A DNA stretch of 64,000 bases from Bacteroides eggerthii (GCF_025146565.1 NZ_CP102258.1:1706001-1770000), one strand, 5' to 3'; positions 52,512-60,922 are shown, counted from the first letter of the stretch. The notes: generated by a model not told the origin, from the letters alone. Program-made: numbers and translations.

Positions 52512-52710
52512 TATTTTTTCCCTTCTTTCGGTTCCTTTCTCTGCCTGAACCGTTCCGGGATTTTATAGATGCGGTACATGGCTGCCGGTAGAGCTTCATG
52601 CGACGGCTTTTCTTGCCAATTACTCTTCGTAGAAGGAAGAATTTGCAAGAAATGCACTTCAAGCCGCCGGATCAAGCGCGGCAGCCGACCTTTGCATCTG
52701 AAAAACCGGA
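52512..52710 (-). repeat. Hairpin leader element, copy D (before ssb)
   Basis: Core hairpin 52601-52669. On the minus strand CGGCGGCTT pairs with AAGCCGTCG, TTTCTTGC with GGCAAGAAA; tip CTTC-TAC-GAAG. Second hairpin CGGTTC/GAACCG, then a purine-rich tract before ssb. Here the frame through the hairpin happens to be open (MHFLQILPSTKS...), unlike copies C and E. Confidence 0.78.
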
Positions 52711-52926
52711 CGGCGACGGCAGAGAGGAGACCGTAGAGATTATACCTATAACTGATATAAAAGGAAGAGGGCTTCGCCAAAGTATAAGAGCAGAGGGAAA
52801 GAGAGAGGTATAAAAGGAAGCCGACAACGGAGTTGCGGTATTTATAAACGGATATCGTGCCCTCCGCCAATGGTGTTGCCATAGGCACGATTCCCGTTTA
52901 TAGCCAGTTTTGACCGGGCCGGTATC

Positions 52927-53373
52927 TTAAAGAGAGGAAGGCAGCAAATCCCCCATCCTCTGTTCCGGCATAGTGCAAAATCCACGAACGATAGTATCTT
53001 CGTTTACACCTTCAAGTCTGGCGAACATTTGCAACGCGTCAAATCCACAGTCGAACTGTTCCATGCTGACAGCGGGGGCAAAATGAACAATACCGTGGGG
53101 ATAGCTTTTCGAGACACCTATCCACCCACGCAAATAATCATCGAAGCGTCCTTCCGCTTGTGACGCATGGAACTCTTGAGCATGGGAGCTGCAAATGCTT
53201 TTGCCGTACATTTCATCTCCTAAAATTAAAGTTCCCGTTTGCGGATTGTACATAAAACGCCGATTGGTTATCTGAAGAATATCTATGATTTCCCGTTTGA
53301 CGTCGATAACCATCAGGATTTTTTCAACCTGCCGTTTTGTGCGTTTGCCTGTTTTACAGTTTTTCTTGTCCAT
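52927..53373 (-). CDS. 148-residue unknown protein under leader E
   Basis: A soluble protein with a basic N-terminus (MDKKNCKTGKRTKRQVEKIL) and a body containing YNPQTGTLILGDEMYGKSICSSHAQEFHASQ, YLRGWIGVSKSYPHGIVHFAP and MPEQRMGDLLPSSL. No known family, no signal. Later Met (MVIDVKRE, residue 21) is an alternative start. It is a single-gene unit following hairpin leader copy E and belongs to the same class as the 158- and 83-residue proteins. Confidence 0.6.
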   Translation of the reverse strand: MDKKNCKTGKRTKRQVEKILMVIDVKREIIDILQITNRRFMYNPQTGTLILGDEMYGKSICSSHAQEFHASQAEGRFDDYLRGWIGVSKSYPHGIVHFAPAVSMEQFDCGFDALQMFARLEGVNEDTIVRGFCTMPEQRMGDLLPSSL

Positions 53374-53404
53374 CTCTTGTCTTTTATGTGAAACATCTGT
53401 TTTT

Positions 53405-53600
53405 TACCCTTTTTTCGGTTCTTTTCTCTGCCTGAACCGTTCCGGGATTTTACAGATGCGGTACACGACTGCCGGCAGGGCTTCATACGGCGGTTTTCCC
53501 GGCCAATTACTCTTTCGCAGAAAGGAAGAATTTGCAGGGAATGCACTTCAAGCCGCCGGATCAAGCGCGGCAGCCGACCTTTGCAGCTGGAAAACCGGAC
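53405..53600 (-). repeat. Hairpin leader element, copy E
   Basis: Core hairpin 53489-53560. On the minus strand CGGCGGCTT pairs with AAACCGCCG, TTCCCTGC with GGCCGGGAA (more G-C than elsewhere, both strands changed), tip CTTTC-TGC-GAAAG. Second hairpin CGGTTC/GAACCG. It precedes the 148-residue gene by ~32 bp. Confidence 0.76.
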
Positions 53601-53609
53601 GGCGATGGC

Positions 53610-54185
53610 GGAGAGGAAACCGGAACAGGCCGGTAAATATGATGGTAAAAAGGGGGGTACGGCCTTGCCGGATATAAATGCAGGAGAAAATGAAATAGAA
53701 AAGAATGCGGCTTGGGCGGGTCAAGCAAGGGTCTGCCGGGGCAAACACGAACGGGATTCTCCTTATCCGCTCCACGCCTGAATTTCGACCGGGCGGAATG
53801 AAAGCGCGGGGCGGATAAGAAGTATCGCTGTTTGCCCTTGACGTGGCAGGTCACAAGGGAAAGATACGGAACAGGAGGCGGAAAGTCCGAAACCAGCGGC
53901 ATAAAGACCGGTCGGGCTGTGGAATACCGTGTTGTTTCGACAGGTCGAAGCTCCGGCATGGAACGGCACGATCCGGGCTGCCGCCGGTTTGGAACGGCCT
54001 CCCGTCCCTTTCCTTGACGACTTGTTACGGCACAGACTTCCAACTGTTTACGGGGTTGGGAAAGCCGACGTATAACAGGGAAAACAGCCTGAAGGTAAAA
54101 AAGGAGATAATCGTGCTATAAAAGGTATCGGTTGCCCTGCAATCTGTCCGAAAGGCATTCGCCCTTCGGACAGACCACAGAGGTT
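53610..54185. other. GC-rich stretch with no convincing gene
   Basis: About 575 bp. Several overlapping open frames exist but look like artefacts of high GC, with no ribosome sites or motifs. It contains TATAAAAGG at 54117-54125, a word that recurs on the far side of the other hairpin leaders, and ends with the inverted repeat CTGTCCGAA/TTCGGACAG (54146-54176), a probable terminator for the minus-strand gene's 3' side or the plus strand. An oriT or untranslated RNA could be here; I see no proof. Confidence 0.4.
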
Positions 54186-54191
54186 ACAGGC

Positions 54192-54479
54192 TTATAGTTT
54201 GGGCTTGTTCTTCGGGAGAATGGGACAAGAGAGTATTATTCTGTAAAATGACCCCAGCTCGGTCTTTACCGGGTCTTTCGATACCAAGAATGTCGCGCTC
54301 TCCTTGACTTTCGCTATATCCAAAATGGTCTTACAGATGTACTTATTCCTCAAGCGTGTTCCTCCCCTGTTGAACTGCAGCGGGAAACCTTGTTTGTCGG
54401 CGGTCTTGTGCAGAAACCATTCTTTGGGATTGTTCTCGTCATGGGCAAACTCCAGACGGTCATTCATCGTGATATTCAT
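54192..54479 (-). CDS. 95-residue unknown protein
   Basis: A small basic protein: MNITMNDRLEFAHDENNPKEWF, HKTADKQGFPLQFNRGGTRL, then NKYICKTILDIAKVKESATFLVSKDP and a proline/lysine tail. No signal, no known family. Its start lies at the junction with the truncated kinase gene, so its native upstream region seems to have been replaced by inserted DNA. Confidence 0.5.
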   Translation of the reverse strand: MNITMNDRLEFAHDENNPKEWFLHKTADKQGFPLQFNRGGTRLRNKYICKTILDIAKVKESATFLVSKDPVKTELGSFYRIILSCPILPKNKPKL

Positions 54480-54484
54480 TTCTT

Positions 54485-55051
54485 TTGCCAGTTTGGTGGA
54501 TAGACCCGCATTTCATGTTCAATAACTTCAGCATTCTGTCCGAACTGATAGTGGAAAACCGTACATTGGCGGAACGCTTCCTTGAGAATCTGTCGAGCGT
54601 TTACCGTTACGTCATCCAAAACTTGAAGCGCGACACCGTGCCGGTAAGCGAAGAGTTGGATTTCCTGCGTTCCTACCTCTACTTGATAGGGATGCGCTAC
54701 GAGAATGCCATAAGCGTCGATGTGGATGAACAACTGGAGCGGACAGACGGCCGGATTCCCCCCGTCTGCCTCCAGCTGCTGGTAGAAAACGCCATCAAAC
54801 ACAACCGCTTGTCGGTACACCAACCGCTGCATATTCACGTCTTTCGGGAAGGAAACCACATTGTGGTGAAAAACGACCTTTGCCCCGTGTCGTCCGACCT
54901 GTCATCTACCGGTATCGGACAACGGAACATCATCGAGCGTTACTTCCTGTTGTGCGAGGAAAAGCCTGTCATCAAGAAAAGCGAACATTCATATATAGTC
55001 AAATTACCTATTATACCCGACGATTATGCACATCCTGATCATAGAAGATGA
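54485..55051 (+). pseudogene. Truncated LytS-type histidine kinase
   Basis: The frame begins abruptly at WIDPHFMFNNFSILSELI, the phospho-acceptor box (normally about residue 150+ of a His_kinase family protein), and runs through the linker and ATPase domain (LQLLVENAIKHNRLSV, GIGQRN). The whole sensory and membrane N-terminus is missing, and the only start is a TTG with no ribosome site. The 5' break at about 54490-54510 marks the edge of inserted DNA. Probably non-functional as a sensor. Confidence 0.75.
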
Positions 55052-55784
55052 AAAACGGAACTTCAACCGGCTGAAAAGGCTGTTGGAAGAAATCGACGGC
55101 ACATTCCGCATCGACGGGCCGTTGGCAAGCATTGTGGAGGCGGTGGAATGGCTACAGGCACATCCTGCCCCGGAGCTTATATTCGCTGACATCCGCCTGT
55201 CCGACGGCCTGAGTTTCGACGTGCTGCGCCGGACGGCAGTGCCCTCGCCTGTCATCTTCACCACCGCTTACGACGAGTATGCCATCCAGGCCTTCAAATA
55301 CAACAGTTTCGATTATCTGCTGAAACCCGTCAAGGCCGACGAGCTTGCCGCCGCCATGGAAAAAGTGCGCCGCGCAAGTTCCCCGCAGACAAACGGCGAA
55401 GAGGTGCGCCAGCTATTGGAATATATGCGGCAAAGCAATTACCGTTATCGCGAGCGTTTTCTTCTGCCTTACCGCGACGGCTATATTTCCGTGCAGGTGA
55501 AAGATATCAGCCACATCGCTTTGGACGAACGCAATACGCTCCTTTGCCTGAACAACGGCACGTCCGAGACCGTGCCTTATTCTCTCGACGAGCTGGAATC
55601 CCAGCTCAACCCCGATGTCTTTTTCCGCGCCAACCGCCAGTACCTCATCCATATAGACAGTATCTTGAGTATCAATAACTGGTTCAACTCCCGACTGAAG
55701 ATTCGTTTGAAGAAGTATCCCGATGTGGAAATCATCGTAAGCCGGGAAAGGGCGGCGGAGCTGAAAGGATGGTTAGACAGATAA
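55026..55784 (+). CDS. LytTR response regulator
   Basis: A 252-residue regulator: receiver domain with acidic pocket (IIEDEKRN), phospho-acceptor D55 in LIFADIRLSD, T in IFTTAYDEYA and K in YLLKPVK (about 105). The LytTR DNA-binding domain spans about 148-250 (FLLPYRDGYISVQVKDISHIALDERNTLLCLNNG ... FFRANRQYLIHIDSI). Intact. Its partner kinase is truncated, so it may now be unregulated or driven by another kinase. It overlaps the kinase gene by 26 bp. Confidence 0.9.
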   Translation: MHILIIEDEKRNFNRLKRLLEEIDGTFRIDGPLASIVEAVEWLQAHPAPELIFADIRLSDGLSFDVLRRTAVPSPVIFTTAYDEYAIQAFKYNSFDYLLKPVKADELAAAMEKVRRASSPQTNGEEVRQLLEYMRQSNYRYRERFLLPYRDGYISVQVKDISHIALDERNTLLCLNNGTSETVPYSLDELESQLNPDVFFRANRQYLIHIDSILSINNWFNSRLKIRLKKYPDVEIIVSRERAAELKGWLDR

Positions 55785-55788
55785 GCTT

Positions 55789-56373
55789 ATGAATACACCT
55801 ATATTGGAAACCTCCCGCCTGATACTGCGGAAGTTCACGGAAAGAGACATGGAAGCCCTCTTCCTGATACTCAAAGACGAAGAAGCCAATAAATTCCTGC
55901 CTTGGTATCCGGTGAAAGACCTCGAAGAAACCCGGCGGTTTTATCAGGAAAGGTATGCGGCGAAATACGGACAGCCGCAAGCCTACGCCTATGCCATCTG
56001 CCTGAAAACGGACAATTTCCCGATAGGCTACGTGAAAGTCGATATGGAGGAACACCACGATTTCGGCTACGGGCTCCGCAAGGAGTTCTGGCATCGGGGG
56101 ATTGCCACTGAAGCGGGCGGAGCCGTCATCGCCCAAGTGAGGAAAGACGGTCTGCCCTACATCACCGCCACGCACGACAGGAACAACCCGAGAAGCGGAA
56201 ACGTGATGCGGAAGCTCGGCATGACGTACCGTTACTCATACGAAGAACTGTGGCAACCCAAGAACTTCCCCGTGATATTCAGAATGTACCAGTTAAACCT
56301 GAATGGCGACAACGAGTTCGTGTACAGGAAATATTGGGACGAGGCAACCAATCATTTCGTAGAAGACTTGTAG
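55789..56373 (+). CDS. GNAT family N-acetyltransferase (RimJ/RimL type)
   Basis: A 194-residue acetyltransferase: N-terminus LETSRLILRKFTERDMEALF, acetyl-CoA site GYGLRKEFWHRGIATEAGGAVI (about 91-112), and HDRNNPRSGNVMRKLGMTY (motif B, about 128-146). These acetylate ribosomal proteins, small molecules or antibiotics. It follows the response regulator by 4 bp and ends with a terminator at 56442-56482. Intact. Confidence 0.88.
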   Translation: MNTPILETSRLILRKFTERDMEALFLILKDEEANKFLPWYPVKDLEETRRFYQERYAAKYGQPQAYAYAICLKTDNFPIGYVKVDMEEHHDFGYGLRKEFWHRGIATEAGGAVIAQVRKDGLPYITATHDRNNPRSGNVMRKLGMTYRYSYEELWQPKNFPVIFRMYQLNLNGDNEFVYRKYWDEATNHFVEDL

Positions 56374-56441
56374 CCGGACACGAAGCCTGTTGTTCCGGCG
56401 GGACAAGCCATTGCTTTTTGTATGTTTATTCTGTATAACAA

Positions 56442-56482
56442 GGGGGCTGGCATCCAATCCACACCAACCCCACTCTTTTTTA
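56442..56482 (+). terminator. Terminator after the acetyltransferase
   Basis: GGGGCTGG and CCAACCCC pair around a 13-base loop and are followed by ACTCTTTTTTATC. It closes the regulator-acetyltransferase unit and lies close to the right edge of that cargo. Confidence 0.65.
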
Positions 56483-56864
56483 TCTATCGCCGCATAGGCA
56501 TAAAGCGAAATATTGCTCCTGTTTCCGCTCAGATTAAATGATGTCCAGCTTCATACCGACGGGTCATACTGGGTTGCTCGCCTCACGGGAAACACCGTCA
56601 GGCTTGCCCGTAGCAGTCCCAACAACAAAACAAGATGAACAGTCCGACCGTGCAGAGAGAAACGGAGATAATGACGTGAAATATCAGTAGTTTGTTCAAT
56701 ATTGAGATATGCCGCCGAGAACAGCGTTTCGGAAGCGAAAATATTTTGATTCATACCGTGCGAAAATTTTATTTTTTTGATTATTCAATATATTCACCAC
56801 GAACAGCTACACCTCGCTTTTCAGCCAAGTGTAGACATCAGTATAAACCATGAAAAACAAACTG
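56483..56864. other. No convincing gene
   Basis: About 380 bp with only short frames lacking ribosome sites or motifs. The minus-strand frame at 56551-56754 has no known similarity and a composition unlike the neighbours. Confidence 0.4.
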
Positions 56865-57293
56865 CTAAATCAGAATCCGTCTCATCCCGAAAATATAATG
56901 CTCGCAGGCATTGTCCCAGTTCGGGCTACGGGAAGAGTCATGCACGAGGGTACAACAATAGGTCAGGTTGTTCATGCGGCAAATGAGATACCGCTGTAAA
57001 GTTCGGAGAAGATGGGCCGTTTCCACGGATATGTACCGAAGATGCACCCCATTTACCTATGCGCCGGCACGGCAAGCCACATCGGGGATTTCTCCGACTA
57101 TGCCTGTTATGTCGCTGTCCTTTTTTTGCCGGATAGAGTTTCTGTCATGAAATTGCAGAAAAGAGGCGTTGTCCGTATTTCGGACACAACATTCCTGCGC
57201 AGCCGCCACACCGGCCGCCGGAACATGCTGCGCACCGGAACTGCATACCAAAGCCGTCAGTACCAACGATAGAACAACAACGGACCCTTTTAT
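56865..57293 (-). pseudogene. Decayed secreted-protein gene with internal TAG
   Basis: A single minus-strand frame of ~140 codons is broken only by one TAG at 57057-57059. The upstream part is a signal-peptide-like run (KGSVVVLSLVLTALVCSSGAQ) with AATTAAAGC before it but an ATA where an ATG would be expected; the downstream part continues VNGVHLRYISVETAHLLRTLQRYLICRMNNLTYCCTLVHD to a normal stop at 56865. Both changes (ATG to ATA, probably TGG to TAG) are G-to-A. I recognise no family. Confidence 0.5.
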
Positions 57294-57376
57294 GCTTTAA
57301 TTTTACTTTCCATAGGGTAAGCATAGCCCCCCTTTCTTACCATTTCCATAAAATAATTAACAAAAATAAACGAGAA

Positions 57377-58093
57377 TTATCTGTATTTTTCATCTGCAAG
57401 ACTTAATGAGGAAGTTTCTCTGGATTCGGCCAGTGCCGCCACGCACTCTTCGCGTATGGACTTGATGTAATCCAGTACCATTAACGGATCGACACTTTTG
57501 CCGTCGAGCTTGCAGGAAATATGCAGGTGTTCACCGGTGCTGCGTCCTGTAGAACCGGTAATGCCGACGACATCCCTCGGCCCGATAGCAGCCCCTTTCC
57601 GGGTAAGGATACGCGACAGGTGGCAATAGCTGACCGTGTAGTTTCCATGCCGGAGGGTTACATACTTGCCGGAGGATTTGTCCTGCCCGACTTTCACTAC
57701 CACTCCCGCCATCATGGCCATTACCTCGTCGCCCCGCGCATGGAGGTCGATTCCGTTGTGAAACTTTCTTTTTCCGGTAAAAGGGTCTTTCCGATACCCA
57801 TAAAGCGAGTTGATTTTCATCCGGCGCAGCGGATAGCTTACGCTAAGATAGCGTTCTATCCATACGTGCTTGCAGGTGTCGGCAGACAATGCCGGGGCAG
57901 CGTCTCCTGACGGTGGTAAGGTGTCTTGGACGGAAAGCGTGTATCCGGGCAAGGTTACCGCATTATCCCTACCGGCAGAAACGACTTCAACCCTGTATCG
58001 GAACGGCACGGTCGAAACCGTATTGAATTGTGCTTGAACGGGGCCTGCGACACTTGCAGCACCCGCCATCAAAAACAGTAGTTTCTTTCTCAT
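57377..58093 (-). CDS. M23 (LytM-type) peptidase
   Basis: A 238-residue secreted protein: signal peptide about 1-22 (PVQAQ). LytM domain about 110-215 with the zinc ligands in YGYRKDPFTGKRKFHNGIDLHA (H-x3-D) and TGEHLHIS (H-x-H). Such enzymes cut peptidoglycan cross-bridges and in mobile elements open the wall for the mating channel. Start ATG at 58093 fits the signal peptide; the longer frame from 58171 does not. Confidence 0.85.
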   Translation of the reverse strand: MRKKLLFLMAGAASVAGPVQAQFNTVSTVPFRYRVEVVSAGRDNAVTLPGYTLSVQDTLPPSGDAAPALSADTCKHVWIERYLSVSYPLRRMKINSLYGYRKDPFTGKRKFHNGIDLHARGDEVMAMMAGVVVKVGQDKSSGKYVTLRHGNYTVSYCHLSRILTRKGAAIGPRDVVGITGSTGRSTGEHLHISCKLDGKSVDPLMVLDYIKSIREECVAALAESRETSSLSLADEKYR

Positions 58094-58175
58094 GCGGCAA
58101 ATATAACCAGCTCTGCCCAAGATGTCCCGTTTCCACGACCTTTTTCGACCAAAGTACAACAAAAAAAGCATTCAG

Positions 58176-58280
58176 AGTATGAATTTATGTGTAAAATCAT
58201 ACTTTGAACATAAAAATAAACACTCTTAATACACTAATATTATTCTATTATATACAGCGAAATGAAAAGAATCTATCTTT
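58176..58280 (+). promoter_or_regulatory. Operator and promoter of the DUF4099 operon
   Basis: AGTATGA at 58176 and TCATACT at 58197-58203 form an inverted pair resembling the AAGTATGAAA boxes at 12216-12366. TATCTTTG (58273-58280) is a good -7 box, 32 bp before the ATG at 58312. A shared regulator for this operon and the tra operon is possible. Confidence 0.45.
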
Positions 58281-58311
58281 GCAAAGTATAATTCAAAATA
58301 CAAAATCAATT

Positions 58312-59070
58312 ATGAATAAAGTACGATTTGAACTAATTGAATTGCCCTATCCGACACTGGCCCGATTCGGGCTTACACAGGAGATGATCGAGGACTTGCC
58401 GATGCGTGTCCTTGATGAGATTTGCGACGGTCGACACTCTCCCGTGCTTCCGGTGCGTGTCCGTGACGAGAAAGGAGAACTGATAGAGAGCCGCAGCCGC
58501 TTCGCCCTTGTCCGCAGGGACGACGGCCGACCGGACGTGGTGTTCTATCCCGTTCTGGAATCCTCGCCGCTGGAACGCTATGACGAGGCGCAACAGAAAC
58601 AGCTTCTTGACGGCAAAGCCATCATTGCGGACGTGGAGACGGCGGACGGGCGGCACAGCAAGGCATTCGTGCAGATAGACGAGGGAACGAAGCAAGTGAT
58701 GTATGTTCCCACGCCGATTATCGGGCGCAACCTGCAAGTGCTGGCCGAAATAATGCATCTCGGTCCGGTAGAGGTAAACGGAATGCAGAACGGCGAACCG
58801 CTGACGCTGGTCGTAGACGACGAACCCGTCACAGTGGGTATCGACCTGCACGACAAGACCGGCATCCGCTTCTGTTCGGGCGACAGCCAAAAATGGAAAG
58901 AACAACCCAAACGCGAGTGGGACAAATACACTTTCGGCGTGTACGGCTGCTGGGTGATGGACGACGACGGCAATCTCGACTACGTTCCCGAAGAGGAATA
59001 TACCGAGGAACTGTGGAACGAACAGAAGAAAAGCGCCGAGCGTAACCGTGCGGCGGGACTTCACAAATAA
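58312..59070 (+). CDS. DUF4099-type mobile element protein
   Basis: A 252-residue protein. The N-terminus matches DUF4099: FELIELPYPTLARFGLTQEMIEDLPMRVLDEICDGRHSPVLPV. The middle is beta-rich (FVQIDEGTKQVMYVPTPIIGRNLQVLAEI; VEVNGMQNGEPLTLVVDDEPV). These proteins are common in Bacteroidetes conjugative elements, unknown function, often with topoisomerase or Toprim genes as here. First gene of a plus-strand operon; ATG chosen by the -7 box and family length. Confidence 0.68.
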   Translation: MNKVRFELIELPYPTLARFGLTQEMIEDLPMRVLDEICDGRHSPVLPVRVRDEKGELIESRSRFALVRRDDGRPDVVFYPVLESSPLERYDEAQQKQLLDGKAIIADVETADGRHSKAFVQIDEGTKQVMYVPTPIIGRNLQVLAEIMHLGPVEVNGMQNGEPLTLVVDDEPVTVGIDLHDKTGIRFCSGDSQKWKEQPKREWDKYTFGVYGCWVMDDDGNLDYVPEEEYTEELWNEQKKSAERNRAAGLHK

Positions 59071-59090
59071 CATCTTAACATTCATCAAAT

Positions 59091-59315
59091 ATGGCAGAAC
59101 ACCAATATTATCCCGAAGAGGTACTTATCGAGAAGATGGAGCGCGGCCAGTACGGCTGGCTTGACTATGTGAATCATTTCTCACCCGAATGGCAGGAGGA
59201 ATATACCCGCTATTGCAAGGAGCACGGTCTCATGGTGGGCAATGAATCGGCCGCCGAGTTCGTCCACTACAAGGACGAACAACTGGAAGCGGCGATGGAG
59301 AGCGGAGACGCATAA
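59091..59315 (+). CDS. 74-residue acidic protein
   Basis: A small helical acidic protein, MAEHQYYPEEVLIEKMERGQ, then YGWLDYVNHFSPEWQEEYTR and an acidic tail. No known family. It is 20 bp after the DUF4099 gene and 24 bp before the next, in one operon. Small acidic proteins of this kind are typical neighbours of DUF4099 genes in these elements. Confidence 0.6.
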   Translation: MAEHQYYPEEVLIEKMERGQYGWLDYVNHFSPEWQEEYTRYCKEHGLMVGNESAAEFVHYKDEQLEAAMESGDA

Positions 59316-59339
59316 CGGAAACCTTTTTAACAACGGATT

Positions 59340-60914
59340 ATGGCGATACGAAAGAATACCAACCCCCGAATGATGGACCTGCAACCCGAAATGCAGGACA
59401 TATTGAGGCGTAACGGTATGCAGGCCCACGTGGTCAGTGACGGCACGGGCTACCGGCTCGTGGTACAGGGCCACGACTCGCCGCTGCTGACCTACGACCT
59501 TACCGAGCGTCAGATGTTGGCCCTGACGGACTGGGGGACAAACTCGGCCAACAAGAAAGCCTACAACGTGTTCACGAGCATTGTAGGGAAAGACTTTTAT
59601 ATGCCCAAGAACTTCGTCCATACCCGTAACGCCAACGGCCGTGTCGCTATGGGATTGCACGGCTACCGTATCGGTATGGGCGAATACGGACGTGTGGGAC
59701 GGCTGGGTATGCCGCCTCCGTTCCTCGGTTGGACGCCACGCCACCAGTGGGGTTTCCATCTGCGGCGGGTCGGCGGACAGCTGTTCTATCCGGGACCACC
59801 CATTGTCCCTGAACGGTGGGACGGGCGCATGAAGCCGGGCGAATTGCAATCGGGCGGCTACGGATTTTATTACAAGTACAAGGACGGGCAGCCTATACAG
59901 TCCGCACGACAGACCGATGTCCTGCAGGACTTGCAAACGGTCATCACGCCGATAGTCAGCCGTCCGCGCAGTACAGAACCGGCCCGTACCTACAAGGAGT
60001 TGATTGCTTCTCCGGTCTATTTTTCCAACGAGAAATGGCAGGAGTGTCTTGCCTCCCACGGTCTTATCGTCGATAAGGAGGCACGGACCCTGACCGTACA
60101 GTCCGAAAAGGTGGCCGCCGATATGGTCTATGACCTGACGAAAGAAGAAACGGCCGTCCTGACCTCCAACTCCATCGAGGAACAACCTGTCGAGAAACGA
60201 CTGGAAGTCCTGAACGGGGTAATCAGGGCGGATTTCGCCGACAAGGTAACAATGGCGGATCTCGACAGCGAGCGGCGTATCGCCCTCGGCTTGCACCCCG
60301 AAGTGCAGGAGGAACTGACGCAACGCCAGCAACAGGAGCAGGAAATCCTCTCCCCTCTGGAAAACCAGCTCCGGCAGGAGATGCCGTATGGCGCAACCGC
60401 TTCCGTCGATGGACGGGATATTTCCGTGCTCGACGAGCGCAAGGGCTGGTATCGGGAAGAACGGCACGGCAGGGAGGTCGAGGTCGGCGAAATAGCCGTA
60501 CATCCATCCCCCATAGAGGGCAAGTACAAGATGACGGCCGTCATCGACGGGCAAGTCATCACTCACGAGATCAGCCAGAAGGATTACGATAAATTCCTTG
60601 CGGTCGATGACTACCATCGCATGAAAATCTTTTCGAAGATATTCAGCGAGGTGGACATGAAGATGCGGCCGGAAGCGCAGCGCAGTCTCGGCGTGAAAAT
60701 TTTCGCCGCCCTCACAGCGGGAACGGTCATCACGGCGGGCGTCGTCCACGGCTTGCGGCATCATCATCACGGTCCGGAGTTCTACGGCGAGCGTTTCGGT
60801 GGCCCGCCACACCCGTATTTCAAACCCGGTGTCGATACGCCGAGAGACGTGGCCATACGCAATTTCGAGGCACAGATGAATCAGGATATTAACGATATGA
60901 GAAGAGGGAGATAA
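59340..60914 (+). CDS. DUF3945-like protein
   Basis: A 524-residue protein with an N-terminal region (about 1-190) rich in Gly/Arg/Pro around RVGRLGMPPPFLGWTPRHQWGFHLRRVGG, repeated short modules such as YFSNEKWQECLASHGLIVDKEARTLTV and ISVLDERKGWYREERHGREVEVGEIAVHP, and a hydrophobic segment near 460-480 (LGVKIFAALTAGTVITAGVVHGL). The module style resembles DUF3945/DUF4099 proteins. A C-terminal His-rich HHHHGPEF follows. Function unknown. The next gene starts 8 bp later. Confidence 0.6.
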   Translation: MAIRKNTNPRMMDLQPEMQDILRRNGMQAHVVSDGTGYRLVVQGHDSPLLTYDLTERQMLALTDWGTNSANKKAYNVFTSIVGKDFYMPKNFVHTRNANGRVAMGLHGYRIGMGEYGRVGRLGMPPPFLGWTPRHQWGFHLRRVGGQLFYPGPPIVPERWDGRMKPGELQSGGYGFYYKYKDGQPIQSARQTDVLQDLQTVITPIVSRPRSTEPARTYKELIASPVYFSNEKWQECLASHGLIVDKEARTLTVQSEKVAADMVYDLTKEETAVLTSNSIEEQPVEKRLEVLNGVIRADFADKVTMADLDSERRIALGLHPEVQEELTQRQQQEQEILSPLENQLRQEMPYGATASVDGRDISVLDERKGWYREERHGREVEVGEIAVHPSPIEGKYKMTAVIDGQVITHEISQKDYDKFLAVDDYHRMKIFSKIFSEVDMKMRPEAQRSLGVKIFAALTAGTVITAGVVHGLRHHHHGPEFYGERFGGPPHPYFKPGVDTPRDVAIRNFEAQMNQDINDMRRGR

Positions 60915-60922
60915 AGACAACT

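Noticed and set aside
53561..54043. 160-codon minus-strand frame
   Set aside because: Proline/arginine-rich composition typical of random GC-rich DNA, no start site and no similarity.
57057..57059. TAG as pyrrolysine or selenocysteine-type recoding
   Set aside because: No supporting machinery or stem-loop is visible, selenocysteine uses TGA, and the start codon also looks mutated; decay is simpler.
56483..57300. Several plus-strand 60-86 codon frames
   Set aside because: No ribosome sites, no motifs, and they overlap the decayed minus-strand frame.
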